Assembly (NCBI RefSeq): GCF_024662015.1
Contig: NZ_CP102480.1
Coordinates: 124,001-188,000, forward strand
DNA length: 64,000 nt
Direction: 5' to 3'
Source: Nisaea acidiphila
Lineage (GTDB): Bacteria; Pseudomonadota; Alphaproteobacteria; Thalassobaculales; Thalassobaculaceae
The notes beneath the pieces were generated by a model, which ran no database searches, had not been told where the DNA came from, and saw only the letters and a list, made by a program, of their open reading frames with translations. Shown one piece after another: positions 56,476 through 64,000 of this stretch. Both the position numbers and the translations under genes were made by a program. Positions within the stretch are counted from its first letter, which is position 1. Every line of letters begins with the position of its first letter.

Positions 56476-57966
56476 TTAAGCGTCGTCTTCCGCCTTCTTG
56501 GCGGAGGTCTTCTTGGCCGGAGCCTTCTTAGCCGGGGCTTTTTTCTTCGCGGCAGGCTTCTTGGCGGCCGCTTTCTTCGCCGGCTTCTTCTCCGCGCCCT
56601 CGTCCTCGTCTTCCTTGAAGAGGTCTTCCGCGCTCACGGACTTCTCGGTGACCTTGGCCATCTCGACGATGAAATCGACGATCTTGTCCTCAAGCAGCGG
56701 GGCCCGGATGTTGGCCTGAGCCTGGGCATTCTGCTGATAGAACTCCACGACCTGCTGTTCCTGCCCCGGGTACTTGGAGGCTTCCTGATAGATCGCCCGC
56801 GCCACTTCTTCGTCGGCGATAGTAATATTGTTGAGGCGGCCGACCTCCTGGAGCAGCAATCCGAGACGGACCCGGCGCTGGGCAATGCCCCGATACTCGG
56901 CCTTGTCCTCGTCGCTCAGGCCTTCGTCCGCGGCGTGGTCGTGATGATGATGGTCGTGGTCATGATCGTGGTCATGGTCATGATCGTGATCGTGATTATG
57001 CTCTTGAGGATTTACCGCCTGGCAGATTGCCTCGTATTCGGCATCGACCATGCCTTCCGGCACATCAAACTCGTGCTTGCTCTCAAGCGCGTCGAGCAGA
57101 GTCCGCTTCAGCTTGGAGCGCGCCGCGCCCGCATATTCCTGACTGAGCTGACCCTTGATCGCTTCCTTCAGCGTATCGAGATCGTCCATGCCGAACAGCT
57201 TGGCGAACTCGTCGTCGATCACCGGATCGCTGGTCTCCCGGATCTCGGTGACCTCGGTTTCGAAGACCGCGTCCTTGCCTGCGAGCGAAGCCTGGCCGTA
57301 ATTCTCCGGGAAGGTGACCTTGACGTCGACCTTGTCACCGGCATTCACGCCGACCAGTTGCTCTTCGAAGCCCGGGATGAAGGTTCCGGACCCGAGTTCG
57401 AGATGGTGGCCGTCCGCCGCGCCGCCGTCGAAGGCTTCGCCGTCGACCGTGCCCTTGAAGTTGATGACGACGATGTCGCCATCCTTGGACTTGCGCTTGC
57501 GCTTGATCGGCTCGGAGCTCTTGTGCTGGGACGCCAGCTTGCCGATCGCCTCGTCGAGTTCCTTGTCGCTCGGCTCGGCGGTCAGCCGCTCGATCTCAAG
57601 GGTCGAGAAATCGACCGGCGTGATCTCGGGCATGATGTCGACGGACATGCTGAACTCAAGATCGCCGCCTTCCTCGAACGAGGTGATTTCGATCTGAGGC
57701 TGGGTCGCGGCGCGGAGTTCCCGCTCGTCGAGCGTCTTCTGCGAGGTCTCGTTCACCGTCTTTTCAAGGACTTCGCCCATAACGGACGGGCCGTAGCGCT
57801 TCTTCAGGAGCGCAACGGGAACCTTACCCGGACGGAACCCCGGCATACGGATAGAGGGGGCCAGCTGCGTCAGGCGTGCATCGACTTCACCGCTGATCGT
57901 CTCGGCGGGGATCACGACCTTGAACTCGCGCTTCAGGCCTTCGGAGGAAGTTTCGGTAACCTGCAT
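56476..57966 (-). CDS. tig: Trigger factor
   Basis: Ribosome-associated chaperone with peptidylprolyl isomerase activity. About 496 residues against about 430-450 in most bacteria. Ribosome-binding signature GFRPGKVPVALLKKRYG; PPIase domain with GDIVVINFKGTVDGEAFDGG and SGTFIPGFEEQLVG. Two oddities: a His-Asp repeat insert (residues about 322-343) in the substrate-binding C-domain, and a Lys/Ala/Pro-rich tail (about 455-496) that resembles histone H1. Start ATG 57966 (MQVTETSSEGL); longer reading overlaps tRNA-Leu. Confidence 0.97.
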   Translation of the reverse strand: MQVTETSSEGLKREFKVVIPAETISGEVDARLTQLAPSIRMPGFRPGKVPVALLKKRYGPSVMGEVLEKTVNETSQKTLDERELRAATQPQIEITSFEEGGDLEFSMSVDIMPEITPVDFSTLEIERLTAEPSDKELDEAIGKLASQHKSSEPIKRKRKSKDGDIVVINFKGTVDGEAFDGGAADGHHLELGSGTFIPGFEEQLVGVNAGDKVDVKVTFPENYGQASLAGKDAVFETEVTEIRETSDPVIDDEFAKLFGMDDLDTLKEAIKGQLSQEYAGAARSKLKRTLLDALESKHEFDVPEGMVDAEYEAICQAVNPQEHNHDHDHDHDHDHDHDHHHHDHAADEGLSDEDKAEYRGIAQRRVRLGLLLQEVGRLNNITIADEEVARAIYQEASKYPGQEQQVVEFYQQNAQAQANIRAPLLEDKIVDFIVEMAKVTEKSVSAEDLFKEDEDEGAEKKPAKKAAAKKPAAKKKAPAKKAPAKKTSAKKAEDDA

Positions 57967-58029
57967 TGGTTTTCGCTCAATCTGCTTCGTCTGCGTACGC
58001 CCACGATACTCGCGCCATGGCCAGCCCGG

Positions 58030-58114
<85 letters not shown>

Positions 58115-58159
58115 GGACCGCTGGCGTCCATGGAGGCGCCATGTCGTATTGGACCGGCA

Positions 58160-58188
58160 TGGCTATCCGAACCGGGGGAGCGCGTCAA
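58160..58188 (-). promoter_or_regulatory. Possible promoter of tRNA-Leu
   Basis: On the minus strand TTGACG (58183-58188), 17-nt spacer and TAGCCA (58160-58165), about 45 nt upstream of the tRNA. The -10 is weak. Confidence 0.45.
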
Positions 58189-58200
58189 CACTTATGGGTT

Positions 58201-59619
58201 TCAGTCGCGAACGAGCGGTTTCACCGAAGAGGAAACGGCGATTTTTCCGTCGGCCGAATAGGCCCCGCTGTTGGTCTCGATATCCGACAGACGATAGAGA
58301 TAATTGATCATCATCCCATGCGCCTGCGCGAGCCCTTTCTTCGAGGTGTCGCCGAGCCAGTTCAGGCGCTCCATCCGCGCCCCATTCGACAGATGGAAAT
58401 GGGCAACCGGGTCCCTCGCCTTTCCGTCCGGACGGCGGTCCGCATAAAGATACCGGGCCGCCATGCGGGTCACCGGTCCCTGCAGCGCCGCTGCCAGATG
58501 TTCGTCGTCGTACCAGTTCGCCCGCCCGAGCGCGGATTTCAGAAGGTCCGCGTCCGTCTCGCCATCCGTGACCTGTCCGAGCGCTTTCCGCTCCTGGTTG
58601 GTCAACTCAAAGCCGTTTTCCTCGAGCGTTCTCGCGGACCATTTCGCCAGTCCCGGAATAGGGGAAAGCGTGGCGAACTTCTTCAGATTCGGGAAGTCAT
58701 GTTTCAGCAGCTCGACAACGCGCTTGATAAGGAAATTGCCGAAGCTGATGCCGACCAGACCCTTCTGGGCATTCGAGATCGAGTAGAAAATCGCCGTGGT
58801 TGCGGCCGATACATCGCCCATCGGAGCGTCCGCATCCAGAATGTCGTGTACGTTCGCGGCCATGTCGGGCAGCAACGCCACCTCGACGAAGATCAAGGGC
58901 TCGGCCGGCATCGCCGGGTGAAAATAGGCAAAGCAGCGCCGGTCAGAATCGAGCCGGTTCTTGAGGTCGTCCCAGGAGCGGATCTCGTGCACGGCCTCGT
59001 AGGCGATCAGTTTCTCCAGAATCGCCGCCGGGCTCTCCCAGGTGATCTGTTTAAGCTCCAGCAGGCCGACATCGAACCAGGCCGCCAACATCTCCCGCAA
59101 ATCATCCGAAAGCGCCTTGATGGCGGGCTCACTCCGGGCGTGCTCAAGCATCACAACCCGCATATCGACGAGGAATTTCACACCCTCAGGCAGCGTGGTG
59201 AAGCGCTTCAGCAACCGACGCCAGCGCGGCTCCAGTGCCCGCCGCAACTTGCTTTCCGCCTTGGCGCGGGCGTCCGGATCCTCCGCCCCCCGCACGGCTT
59301 CCATGGCCGCGTCGACGGCGTCGCGGTCCACGCCATAATTTTCAGCAAGCAGTTTGAGAAAGCGCAGCTGACCGGTCCCATCCAGCGCGAGATAGGTCCG
59401 CCCGAGACCAGCCGCCCGGGCGCGCGCCGACACCTCGTCGGAGCGAACCGTGAGGCAATCCTCCATTTGCTGGTGCACTCGCTCGAGGTCGTCCTCGGGA
59501 AGCTCCGGGCGCGGAAGGCCCGTGATCATGTAGCGGGTGGAATCGGACAGTCCCGACCATGCCTGGCGCAGGTTCGAGAGCGTACGGTCGATGAAGCTTG
59601 TCGGTTGATCGTTCGGCAT
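58201..59619 (-). CDS. Malonyl-CoA decarboxylase
   Basis: Decarboxylates malonyl-CoA to acetyl-CoA, used for malonate breakdown or to lower malonyl-CoA. About 472 residues. The helical N-domain is followed by the acetyltransferase-like catalytic domain: CFAYFHPAMPAEPLIFVEVAL, FYSISNAQKGLVGISFGNFLIKRVV, FATLSPIPGLAKW, DPVAHFHLSNGARMERLNWLGDTS and KGLAQAHGMMINYLY, which include the expected Ser and His. The start is ATG 59619 (MPNDQPTSF). It follows the NAD(P)HX repair gene by about 30 nt. No malonyl-CoA synthetase (matB) gene or malonate carrier gene is adjacent. Confidence 0.93.
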   Translation of the reverse strand: MPNDQPTSFIDRTLSNLRQAWSGLSDSTRYMITGLPRPELPEDDLERVHQQMEDCLTVRSDEVSARARAAGLGRTYLALDGTGQLRFLKLLAENYGVDRDAVDAAMEAVRGAEDPDARAKAESKLRRALEPRWRRLLKRFTTLPEGVKFLVDMRVVMLEHARSEPAIKALSDDLREMLAAWFDVGLLELKQITWESPAAILEKLIAYEAVHEIRSWDDLKNRLDSDRRCFAYFHPAMPAEPLIFVEVALLPDMAANVHDILDADAPMGDVSAATTAIFYSISNAQKGLVGISFGNFLIKRVVELLKHDFPNLKKFATLSPIPGLAKWSARTLEENGFELTNQERKALGQVTDGETDADLLKSALGRANWYDDEHLAAALQGPVTRMAARYLYADRRPDGKARDPVAHFHLSNGARMERLNWLGDTSKKGLAQAHGMMINYLYRLSDIETNSGAYSADGKIAVSSSVKPLVRD

Positions 59620-59650
59620 ATTCAGAAGATGGCCCAGCTCTGCATCGCCT

Positions 59651-61159
59651 TCAATGGTCTCTTGATGACGCCTTGGTGTCACTCGTCGCCCGGACGAGAA
59701 TCTCGGACAGAATATCGGGGAAGATTTCGGGCAGATCCTCGGCGATCAGGCCCGGCCCGAACCGGTCCGCCGCCGCCCCATTGATCCAGACAGCGGCGGC
59801 GGCGGCCTCGAAAGGCGGCATGCCCTGTGCCAGCAGGCCGAGAATGGTACCGGCAAGAACGTCTCCCGTACCACCGGTGGCCAGCCAGGGCGGAGCATTG
59901 CTGTTGATCGCTGCCCGCCCGTCCGGGGCCGCTACAACCGTATCGGGCCCCTTGAGCACCAGAACCGCCCCTGTCCGCGAAGCGGCCGCGCGGGCCCGTT
60001 CAAGCTTGCTTCCCAACAGCCCCCGGAACAGACGCTCGAATTCGCCCTCATGCGGCGTCAGCACTGCAGGACCGGAGATGTTTCGGGAAAGCCCCTCAAT
60101 ATTTCCGGCGAAGGCCGTAAGCGCGTCGGCATCCAGCACGACAGCCTTGTTCGTTCGGAGAGCGGCATTCGCGAACTCGCGCGTGCGGCCAGTCAAACCA
60201 TGGCCGGGTCCGACAAGGACCGCATTCTTCCGGGTGTCTCCGAGGATTGCCTCAAAGGCCGGGAGATCCGGCGCGGGCAGGACGATCGCACCCGGCGCGT
60301 CCAGCGCGTAGAGGTCGCAATGTTCCGGCAAAGCCGCGATACTCAAGAGACCGGCTCCAATCCGCCGCGCGGCACGGGCGGCAAGCCGCCCGGCTCCAGT
60401 CATCGGCCCGCCGCTCACGACCGCATGACCGCGGGTGTATTTGTGACTCGCGGCGCCCGCGCGGGGAAATTGATCTCGCCAGAGGACCGGGCCGTTCTCG
60501 GAGATCGCCGGCCCTATATCTTCCAGCACATCAGTTCCGATACCGATATCGGCGAGCACAAGCTCTCCCGTGAGCTGGCGGCCCGGATAAAGCAGATGCC
60601 CGGGCTTCTTGCGGAAAAAAGTCACGGTCAGGGCCGCAGGCACCGCGACTCCGCGGACGGCTCCGCTGTTCCCATCGACCCCGCTCGGAATATCCACAGC
60701 GACGGAGATCAGCGCGCCCTGTTCGACCCGCGCCTTCGCGTCACTGAGGAAATCGAACGCCGTTCCCTCGATATCGCGCGCGAGACCGGCGCCGAAAACC
60801 GCATCGACCAGAATGTCCGCACCGTCCAGGCGCTCCGGGTCCATTTCCCCTACCGGACCGTCCCAGGTTCGTGCCGCAAGCGCCGCATCGCCGGATAAAC
60901 GATCCCGATCGCCGAGCAACACCAGTTCGACCGGCCAGCCATCGTCCCGCAACAGGCGTGCGACAACGAAACCGTCACCGCCGTTATTGCCCGGCCCGCA
61001 GGCAACCAACACCGGTCCGGTCGCAAATCGCTCTTTGATCGAGGCGGCGACCGACCGGCCGGCGGCTTCAATCAGATCGATACCGGGCATGCCGCCCTCT
61101 ATCGTCATCCGGTCGGCCTCGCCCATTTCCGAAACGGTGAGCAGCGCCAGCTCGTTCAC
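59651..61159 (-). CDS. nnr: Bifunctional NAD(P)H-hydrate epimerase / ADP-dependent NAD(P)H-hydrate dehydratase
   Basis: Repairs damaged (hydrated) NADH and NADPH. The N-terminal epimerase (to about residue 215) has LIEAAGRSVAASI, VLVACGPGNNGGDGFVVARLL and VDAVFGAGLARDI. The C-terminal kinase-like dehydratase contains HKYTRGHAVVSGGPMTGAGRLAARAARRIGAGLL, LTPHEGEFERLF and the GTGDVLAGTILGLLAQG nucleotide motif. 502 residues. Starts with GTG at 61159, preceded by GGGAG; no nearby ATG fits. Confidence 0.95.
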   Translation of the reverse strand: MNELALLTVSEMGEADRMTIEGGMPGIDLIEAAGRSVAASIKERFATGPVLVACGPGNNGGDGFVVARLLRDDGWPVELVLLGDRDRLSGDAALAARTWDGPVGEMDPERLDGADILVDAVFGAGLARDIEGTAFDFLSDAKARVEQGALISVAVDIPSGVDGNSGAVRGVAVPAALTVTFFRKKPGHLLYPGRQLTGELVLADIGIGTDVLEDIGPAISENGPVLWRDQFPRAGAASHKYTRGHAVVSGGPMTGAGRLAARAARRIGAGLLSIAALPEHCDLYALDAPGAIVLPAPDLPAFEAILGDTRKNAVLVGPGHGLTGRTREFANAALRTNKAVVLDADALTAFAGNIEGLSRNISGPAVLTPHEGEFERLFRGLLGSKLERARAAASRTGAVLVLKGPDTVVAAPDGRAAINSNAPPWLATGGTGDVLAGTILGLLAQGMPPFEAAAAAVWINGAAADRFGPGLIAEDLPEIFPDILSEILVRATSDTKASSRDH

Positions 61160-61296
61160 CCCAGATCTCCCAATCCATCCCCGGCCCCGGCAATTCGCCG
61201 CAGGCTGTTGCTCTTGTCGAAACCACAGGATAAGTCGAGAGTACAGGCCATGGAATGCGCGAATGCACTCACCTCGACGCAGAGCCGGATTCTTAA

Positions 61297-61677
61297 ATGA
61301 TTATTCTGACGCGTTTTCTCTGGCTGGCCCTCGGGGTACTCGGGTTTGTCGCCGTCGCTCTTGGGGCCTATGGTGCGCATGCAGCCGGGTTCGATGCACT
61401 TGCCCGCGACCGCTTCGAGACCGCGCTACTCTATCAGCTTGTCCACCTTGCCGGGCTAGCCGCCGCGCTGCTCCTCGCCAACCAGTCCAAGGCGCGACTG
61501 GCTCTAGCGAGCGCCCTGCTCTTCATCGCAGGCATGCTTTTGTTCTCGGGATCGCTATATGCGAACGCTTTCAGCGGCGGCCAGATACCGACCGGGCTCG
61601 CACCGCTCGGCGGGATCAGCTTCATGGCAGGCTGGATCGCACTCGGAATTGCCGGAGCACGGACAGTCAGGCCTTAA
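61297..61677 (+). CDS. DUF423 family membrane protein
   Basis: 126-residue inner-membrane protein with four helices. Signatures: LGFVAVALGAYGAHA near the N-terminus, then FETALLYQLVHLAGLAA, GMLLFSGSLYANAF and PLGGISFMAGWIAL. The function is unknown (YgdD-like). It is divergent from nnr. Confidence 0.9.
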   Translation: MIILTRFLWLALGVLGFVAVALGAYGAHAAGFDALARDRFETALLYQLVHLAGLAAALLLANQSKARLALASALLFIAGMLLFSGSLYANAFSGGQIPTGLAPLGGISFMAGWIALGIAGARTVRP

Positions 61678-61692
61678 TTCGAAGAGGGAAAA

Positions 61693-61769
61693 TGGGGCGA
61701 GTGATGGGTCTTGAACCCACGACCTCCAGATCCACAATCTGGCGCTCTAACCAGCTGAGCTACACCCGC
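61693..61769 (-). tRNA. tRNA-His (anticodon GTG)
   Basis: Cloverleaf with acceptor GCGGGTG/CACTCGC, anticodon stem CCAGA/TCTGG around TTGTGGA, T-loop TTCAAGA, discriminator C and an encoded CCA. The extra G(-1) needed for tRNA-His is encoded at 61770. Confidence 0.96.
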
Positions 61770-61802
61770 CACATGGTCTCCCGCGTGACCGCGAGGGCCG
61801 TT

Positions 61803-61831
61803 TAACTACTGTAACACGGAAAGTCCGTCAA
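61803..61831 (-). promoter_or_regulatory. Promoter of tRNA-His
   Basis: On the minus strand TTGACG (61826-61831), 17-nt spacer and TAGTTA (61803-61808), about 34 nt upstream of the tRNA. Confidence 0.55.
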
Positions 61832-61862
61832 CCGGTTTGCCATGCGAAATTCCCAGCGACTT

Positions 61863-63026
61863 CTAGCTGCCGAAATAGGCTGCCAGTTTCGCGACGGCCT
61901 CATCCAGGATCGCATCCTGTTTGGCGAAACAGAAGCGAATGAAATTCTTTGGCGCCGCTCCGTGATAGAACGCGCTGACGGGTACCGCGGTCACCCCTGC
62001 TTCCGTGGTTATATGGCGGCAGAACTCAATGTCGTCACCGTCGAATCCGAGACCGGAGATATCGACAAACTGGAAGTAAGTTCCTTCGCATTCGACGCAG
62101 TCGAAGCCGTTGATCCGGCTGAGCCCGTCCGCCAGACGATTGCGCTTGGCCTGCATTGAGTCTCTAAGCCCGTGAAAATAGCCGTCGCCGAGGCCGAGGC
62201 CGTAGGCGACCGCACGCTGCAGGTTCGGTGCTGTCGTGAAGACCAGAAACTGGTGCGCCTTTGAAATCGGCTGCAGCAGCTCTGCCGGAGCCGTCAGATA
62301 GCCGACCTTCCAACCAGTGAGGGAGAAGGTCTTGCCCGCGGATCCGATCCGAACGCAGCGCTCGCGCATCCCCGGCAATGTCATGAGCGGGTGGTGCCGG
62401 CGGCCGTCGAAAGCCATGTGCTCGTAGACCTCGTCACAGACCGCGTAACAATCGTTCGCGATCACGATCTCCGCGATCGCGCTTAGCTCTTCTTCCGTAA
62501 AGACCTTCGAGGCCGGATTCATCGGCGAGTTCAGGACCAGCAACTTGGTCTTCTCGGTGAATGCCGCCTTAAGGGCCGCAATATCGAGATTCCATTCCGG
62601 CGGCCGCAGCGTGACGACCCGGGGAATGCCCCCTGCCCGTCGGATAATCGGCAGATAACAGTCATAGGTCGGCTCGATCAGCACCACTTCGTCGCCAGGC
62701 TCGATCAGCCCGAAAAAACAGGCGGCAAGCCCCTCGGTCGCACCGGTGCTGACCATGGTCTCGGTCTGCCAATCTACGTCCAGACCGTAGAAATGCTTGT
62801 TATGCGCAGCGACCGCCTGACGCAATTCAGGAACCCCCAGCATGGGCGGATATTGGTTCGGCCGGTCGAAGAGGAATTCGGACGCCTTCTTCAGGGCGGG
62901 TTCCGGACCAAAGTCATCCGGAAACCCCTGACCGAGATTGATCGATCCGTGTTCGATCGCCAGTCGCGACATGACTTCGAAAACCGTCGTTCCATAAGAG
63001 GACAGGAGGCTGTTGGCAGGCTTCAT
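61863..63026 (-). CDS. Class I/II pyridoxal phosphate-dependent aminotransferase
   Basis: Soluble PLP enzyme of about 387 residues, close in pattern to the methionine/kynurenine aminotransferase group (YbdL/CCBL-like): INLGQGFPDDFGP, YPPMLGVPELRQAVAAHNKHFYG, STGATEGLAACFFGLIEPGDEVVLIEPTYD, LVLNSPMNPASKVFTEEEL, CDEVYEHMAFDG and the PLP-lysine motif SAGKTFSLTGWKVGY. The exact amino donor is not predictable. I chose ATG 63026 (MKPANSLL), with GGAGTG upstream; a GTG at 63035 is the alternative. It is divergent from a second aminotransferase. Confidence 0.88.
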   Translation of the reverse strand: MKPANSLLSSYGTTVFEVMSRLAIEHGSINLGQGFPDDFGPEPALKKASEFLFDRPNQYPPMLGVPELRQAVAAHNKHFYGLDVDWQTETMVSTGATEGLAACFFGLIEPGDEVVLIEPTYDCYLPIIRRAGGIPRVVTLRPPEWNLDIAALKAAFTEKTKLLVLNSPMNPASKVFTEEELSAIAEIVIANDCYAVCDEVYEHMAFDGRRHHPLMTLPGMRERCVRIGSAGKTFSLTGWKVGYLTAPAELLQPISKAHQFLVFTTAPNLQRAVAYGLGLGDGYFHGLRDSMQAKRNRLADGLSRINGFDCVECEGTYFQFVDISGLGFDGDDIEFCRHITTEAGVTAVPVSAFYHGAAPKNFIRFCFAKQDAILDEAVAKLAAYFGS

Positions 63027-63208
63027 AGAAGTCACTCCGGCAGGGGCCGCGGCAAAAAAGTGCGAAGGCGCTTAGCCCAAGGCCGCGTGCTTGGCAAGAC
63101 TTCCCGGTTCCACGCGGCGAAACGCCTGATTGTGAGGGATTGAGCCCGCCGCTATAAGGGCGCCGGAGAAATCAATAATTCACCGATAAATTCGGAAGGA
63201 ACAGGGTT

Positions 63209-64000
63209 ATGAGGAAGCTGGCGGAACGGCTCAACCATCTGGGGACAGAGACGGCCTTCTCCGTGCTGGCCCGCGCGAACCAGCTCGCAGCCGAAGGCAA
63301 GAGCATCATCAATCTCGGGATCGGCCAGCCGGATTTCCGCACCCCCGACAATATCGTCGAGGCTGCGGTCAAGGCCCTGCATGACGGGCACCACGGCTAT
63401 ACGCCGGCGAACGGAATTCCGGCTTTGCGCGACGCAGTCGCCGCCAATCTTGAGAAGCGCCACGGCGTCGCCGTCGATCCGGGCCGGGTCCTCGTCGTTC
63501 CGGGCGGCAAGGTGACCATGTTCCTCGCGATGATGATCTTCGGAGAGGAAAGCGCGGAGATCATGTTCCCCGACCCGGGCTTTCCGATCTATCAATCTGC
63601 CATCGAGTTCTCCGGCGCCAAGGCTGTATCAATCCCGCTTCGCGAGGAAAACGGCTTCGCCTTCTCGGCGGAGGAAGTGCTCGCCGGCATAACCGAGCGC
63701 ACCCGCCTCATCATCGTCAACAGCCCGGCCAATCCGACCGGGGGCGTGGTCCCGCGCGCCGAGTTCGACAAGCTCGTCCGCGGCCTGCAGGCCTGGCCGG
63801 ACGTTGCGATCATGAGCGACGAGATCTACAGCGAGATGCTGTATGACGGGCGCGAACATGTCAGCCTCCTGCAATATCCGGAAATCGCCGACCGGCTGAT
63901 CCTGCTCGACGGATGGTCCAAGACCTACGCGATGACCGGCTGGCGGCTCGGTTACAGCGTCTGGCCAAAGGATGTCTTCCCGCACGCCGAGAAGCTCTGC
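63209..64000 (+). CDS. Pyridoxal phosphate-dependent aminotransferase (partial, cut by window end)
   Basis: The first 264 residues of a class I/II aminotransferase; the rest lies outside the window. Start ATG 63209 follows GGAAGGAACAGGG. Motifs: INLGIGQPDFRTPDNIVEAA, HGYTPANGIPALRDAVA, VPGGKVTMFLAMMIFGE, MFPDPGFPIYQSAI, IIVNSPANPTGGVV, MSDEIYSEMLYDG and the PLP-lysine in WSKTYAMTGWRLGY. The substrate is not determined. It faces away from the aminotransferase at 61863 across a 180-bp spacer. Confidence 0.9.
   Translation, partial: MRKLAERLNHLGTETAFSVLARANQLAAEGKSIINLGIGQPDFRTPDNIVEAAVKALHDGHHGYTPANGIPALRDAVAANLEKRHGVAVDPGRVLVVPGGKVTMFLAMMIFGEESAEIMFPDPGFPIYQSAIEFSGAKAVSIPLREENGFAFSAEEVLAGITERTRLIIVNSPANPTGGVVPRAEFDKLVRGLQAWPDVAIMSDEIYSEMLYDGREHVSLLQYPEIADRLILLDGWSKTYAMTGWRLGYSVWPKDVFPHAEKLC

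Overview
The window reads as core chromosome of a GC-rich alphaproteobacterium, most likely Rhodospirillales-like. The evidence is gene order. It contains tpiA-secG-pyrG-kdsA divergent from ppiD-trpE, DUF177-plsX-fabH-ihfA-merR, rpiB-glyA-nrdR-ribD-ribE-ribB-ribH-nusB-thiL, a complete 14-gene nuo operon leading into birA-coaX-rnj-mce-DUF1467, and tig-clpP-clpX-lon-hupB. All of these are alphaproteobacterial arrangements. A MucR/Ros regulator, a ubiquinol-cytochrome c chaperone and a K+-independent H+-pyrophosphatase fit the same picture. I see no insertion sequence, prophage, CRISPR array or rRNA operon, and no clear horizontally acquired island.

Layout. 1-9.7 kb: a glyoxalase-superfamily protein, a TPR (TTC38-like) protein, kdsA, pyrG, secG and tpiA on the minus strand, then ppiD and trpE on the plus strand. 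9.7-12 kb: an MFS transporter, two short uncharacterised plus-strand genes and tRNA-Pro. 12-17.2 kb: the merR/ihfA/fabH/plsX/DUF177/UQCC-chaperone cluster, divergent from bamE. 17.2-21.3 kb: hppA, a second MFS transporter and a FliL-like protein. 21.3-28.6 kb: thiamine, riboflavin, glycine/one-carbon and pentose-phosphate genes with nrdR and nusB. 28.6-32.4 kb: mucR, a small DUF6898-like gene, gcdH, an exported protein behind a Fur-like box, an apparently non-coding transcript, DUF1467 and methylmalonyl-CoA epimerase. 32.4-50.1 kb: rnj, coaX, birA and nuoN to nuoA. 50.1-58.1 kb: tRNA-Asp, an orphan gene, tRNA-Val, hupB, lon, clpX, clpP, tig and tRNA-Leu. 58.2-64 kb: malonyl-CoA decarboxylase, NAD(P)HX repair enzyme, DUF423 protein, tRNA-His and two divergent aminotransferases, the last cut by the window end.

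Functionally the window covers aerobic respiration (complex I, PPi-driven proton pumping, a bc1 assembly factor), envelope and lipid precursor synthesis (kdsA, plsX, fabH, bamE), vitamin synthesis (riboflavin, thiamine, CoA and biotin attachment), proteostasis (tig/clpPX/lon, ppiD), RNA turnover (rnj) and nucleoid/regulatory proteins (IHF, HU, MucR, NrdR).

No dramatic new system is visible. The items most worth checking are a likely structured small RNA next to a Fur-like box (31.54-31.75 kb), very small ORFs with good ribosome-binding sites inside the nuo operon (41.6 and 42.2 kb), birA apparently starting with TTG inside the U-tract of the nuo terminator, a RibBA whose GTP cyclohydrolase II half has lost its zinc and catalytic motifs, and a trigger factor with a His/Asp repeat loop and a histone-H1-like tail.
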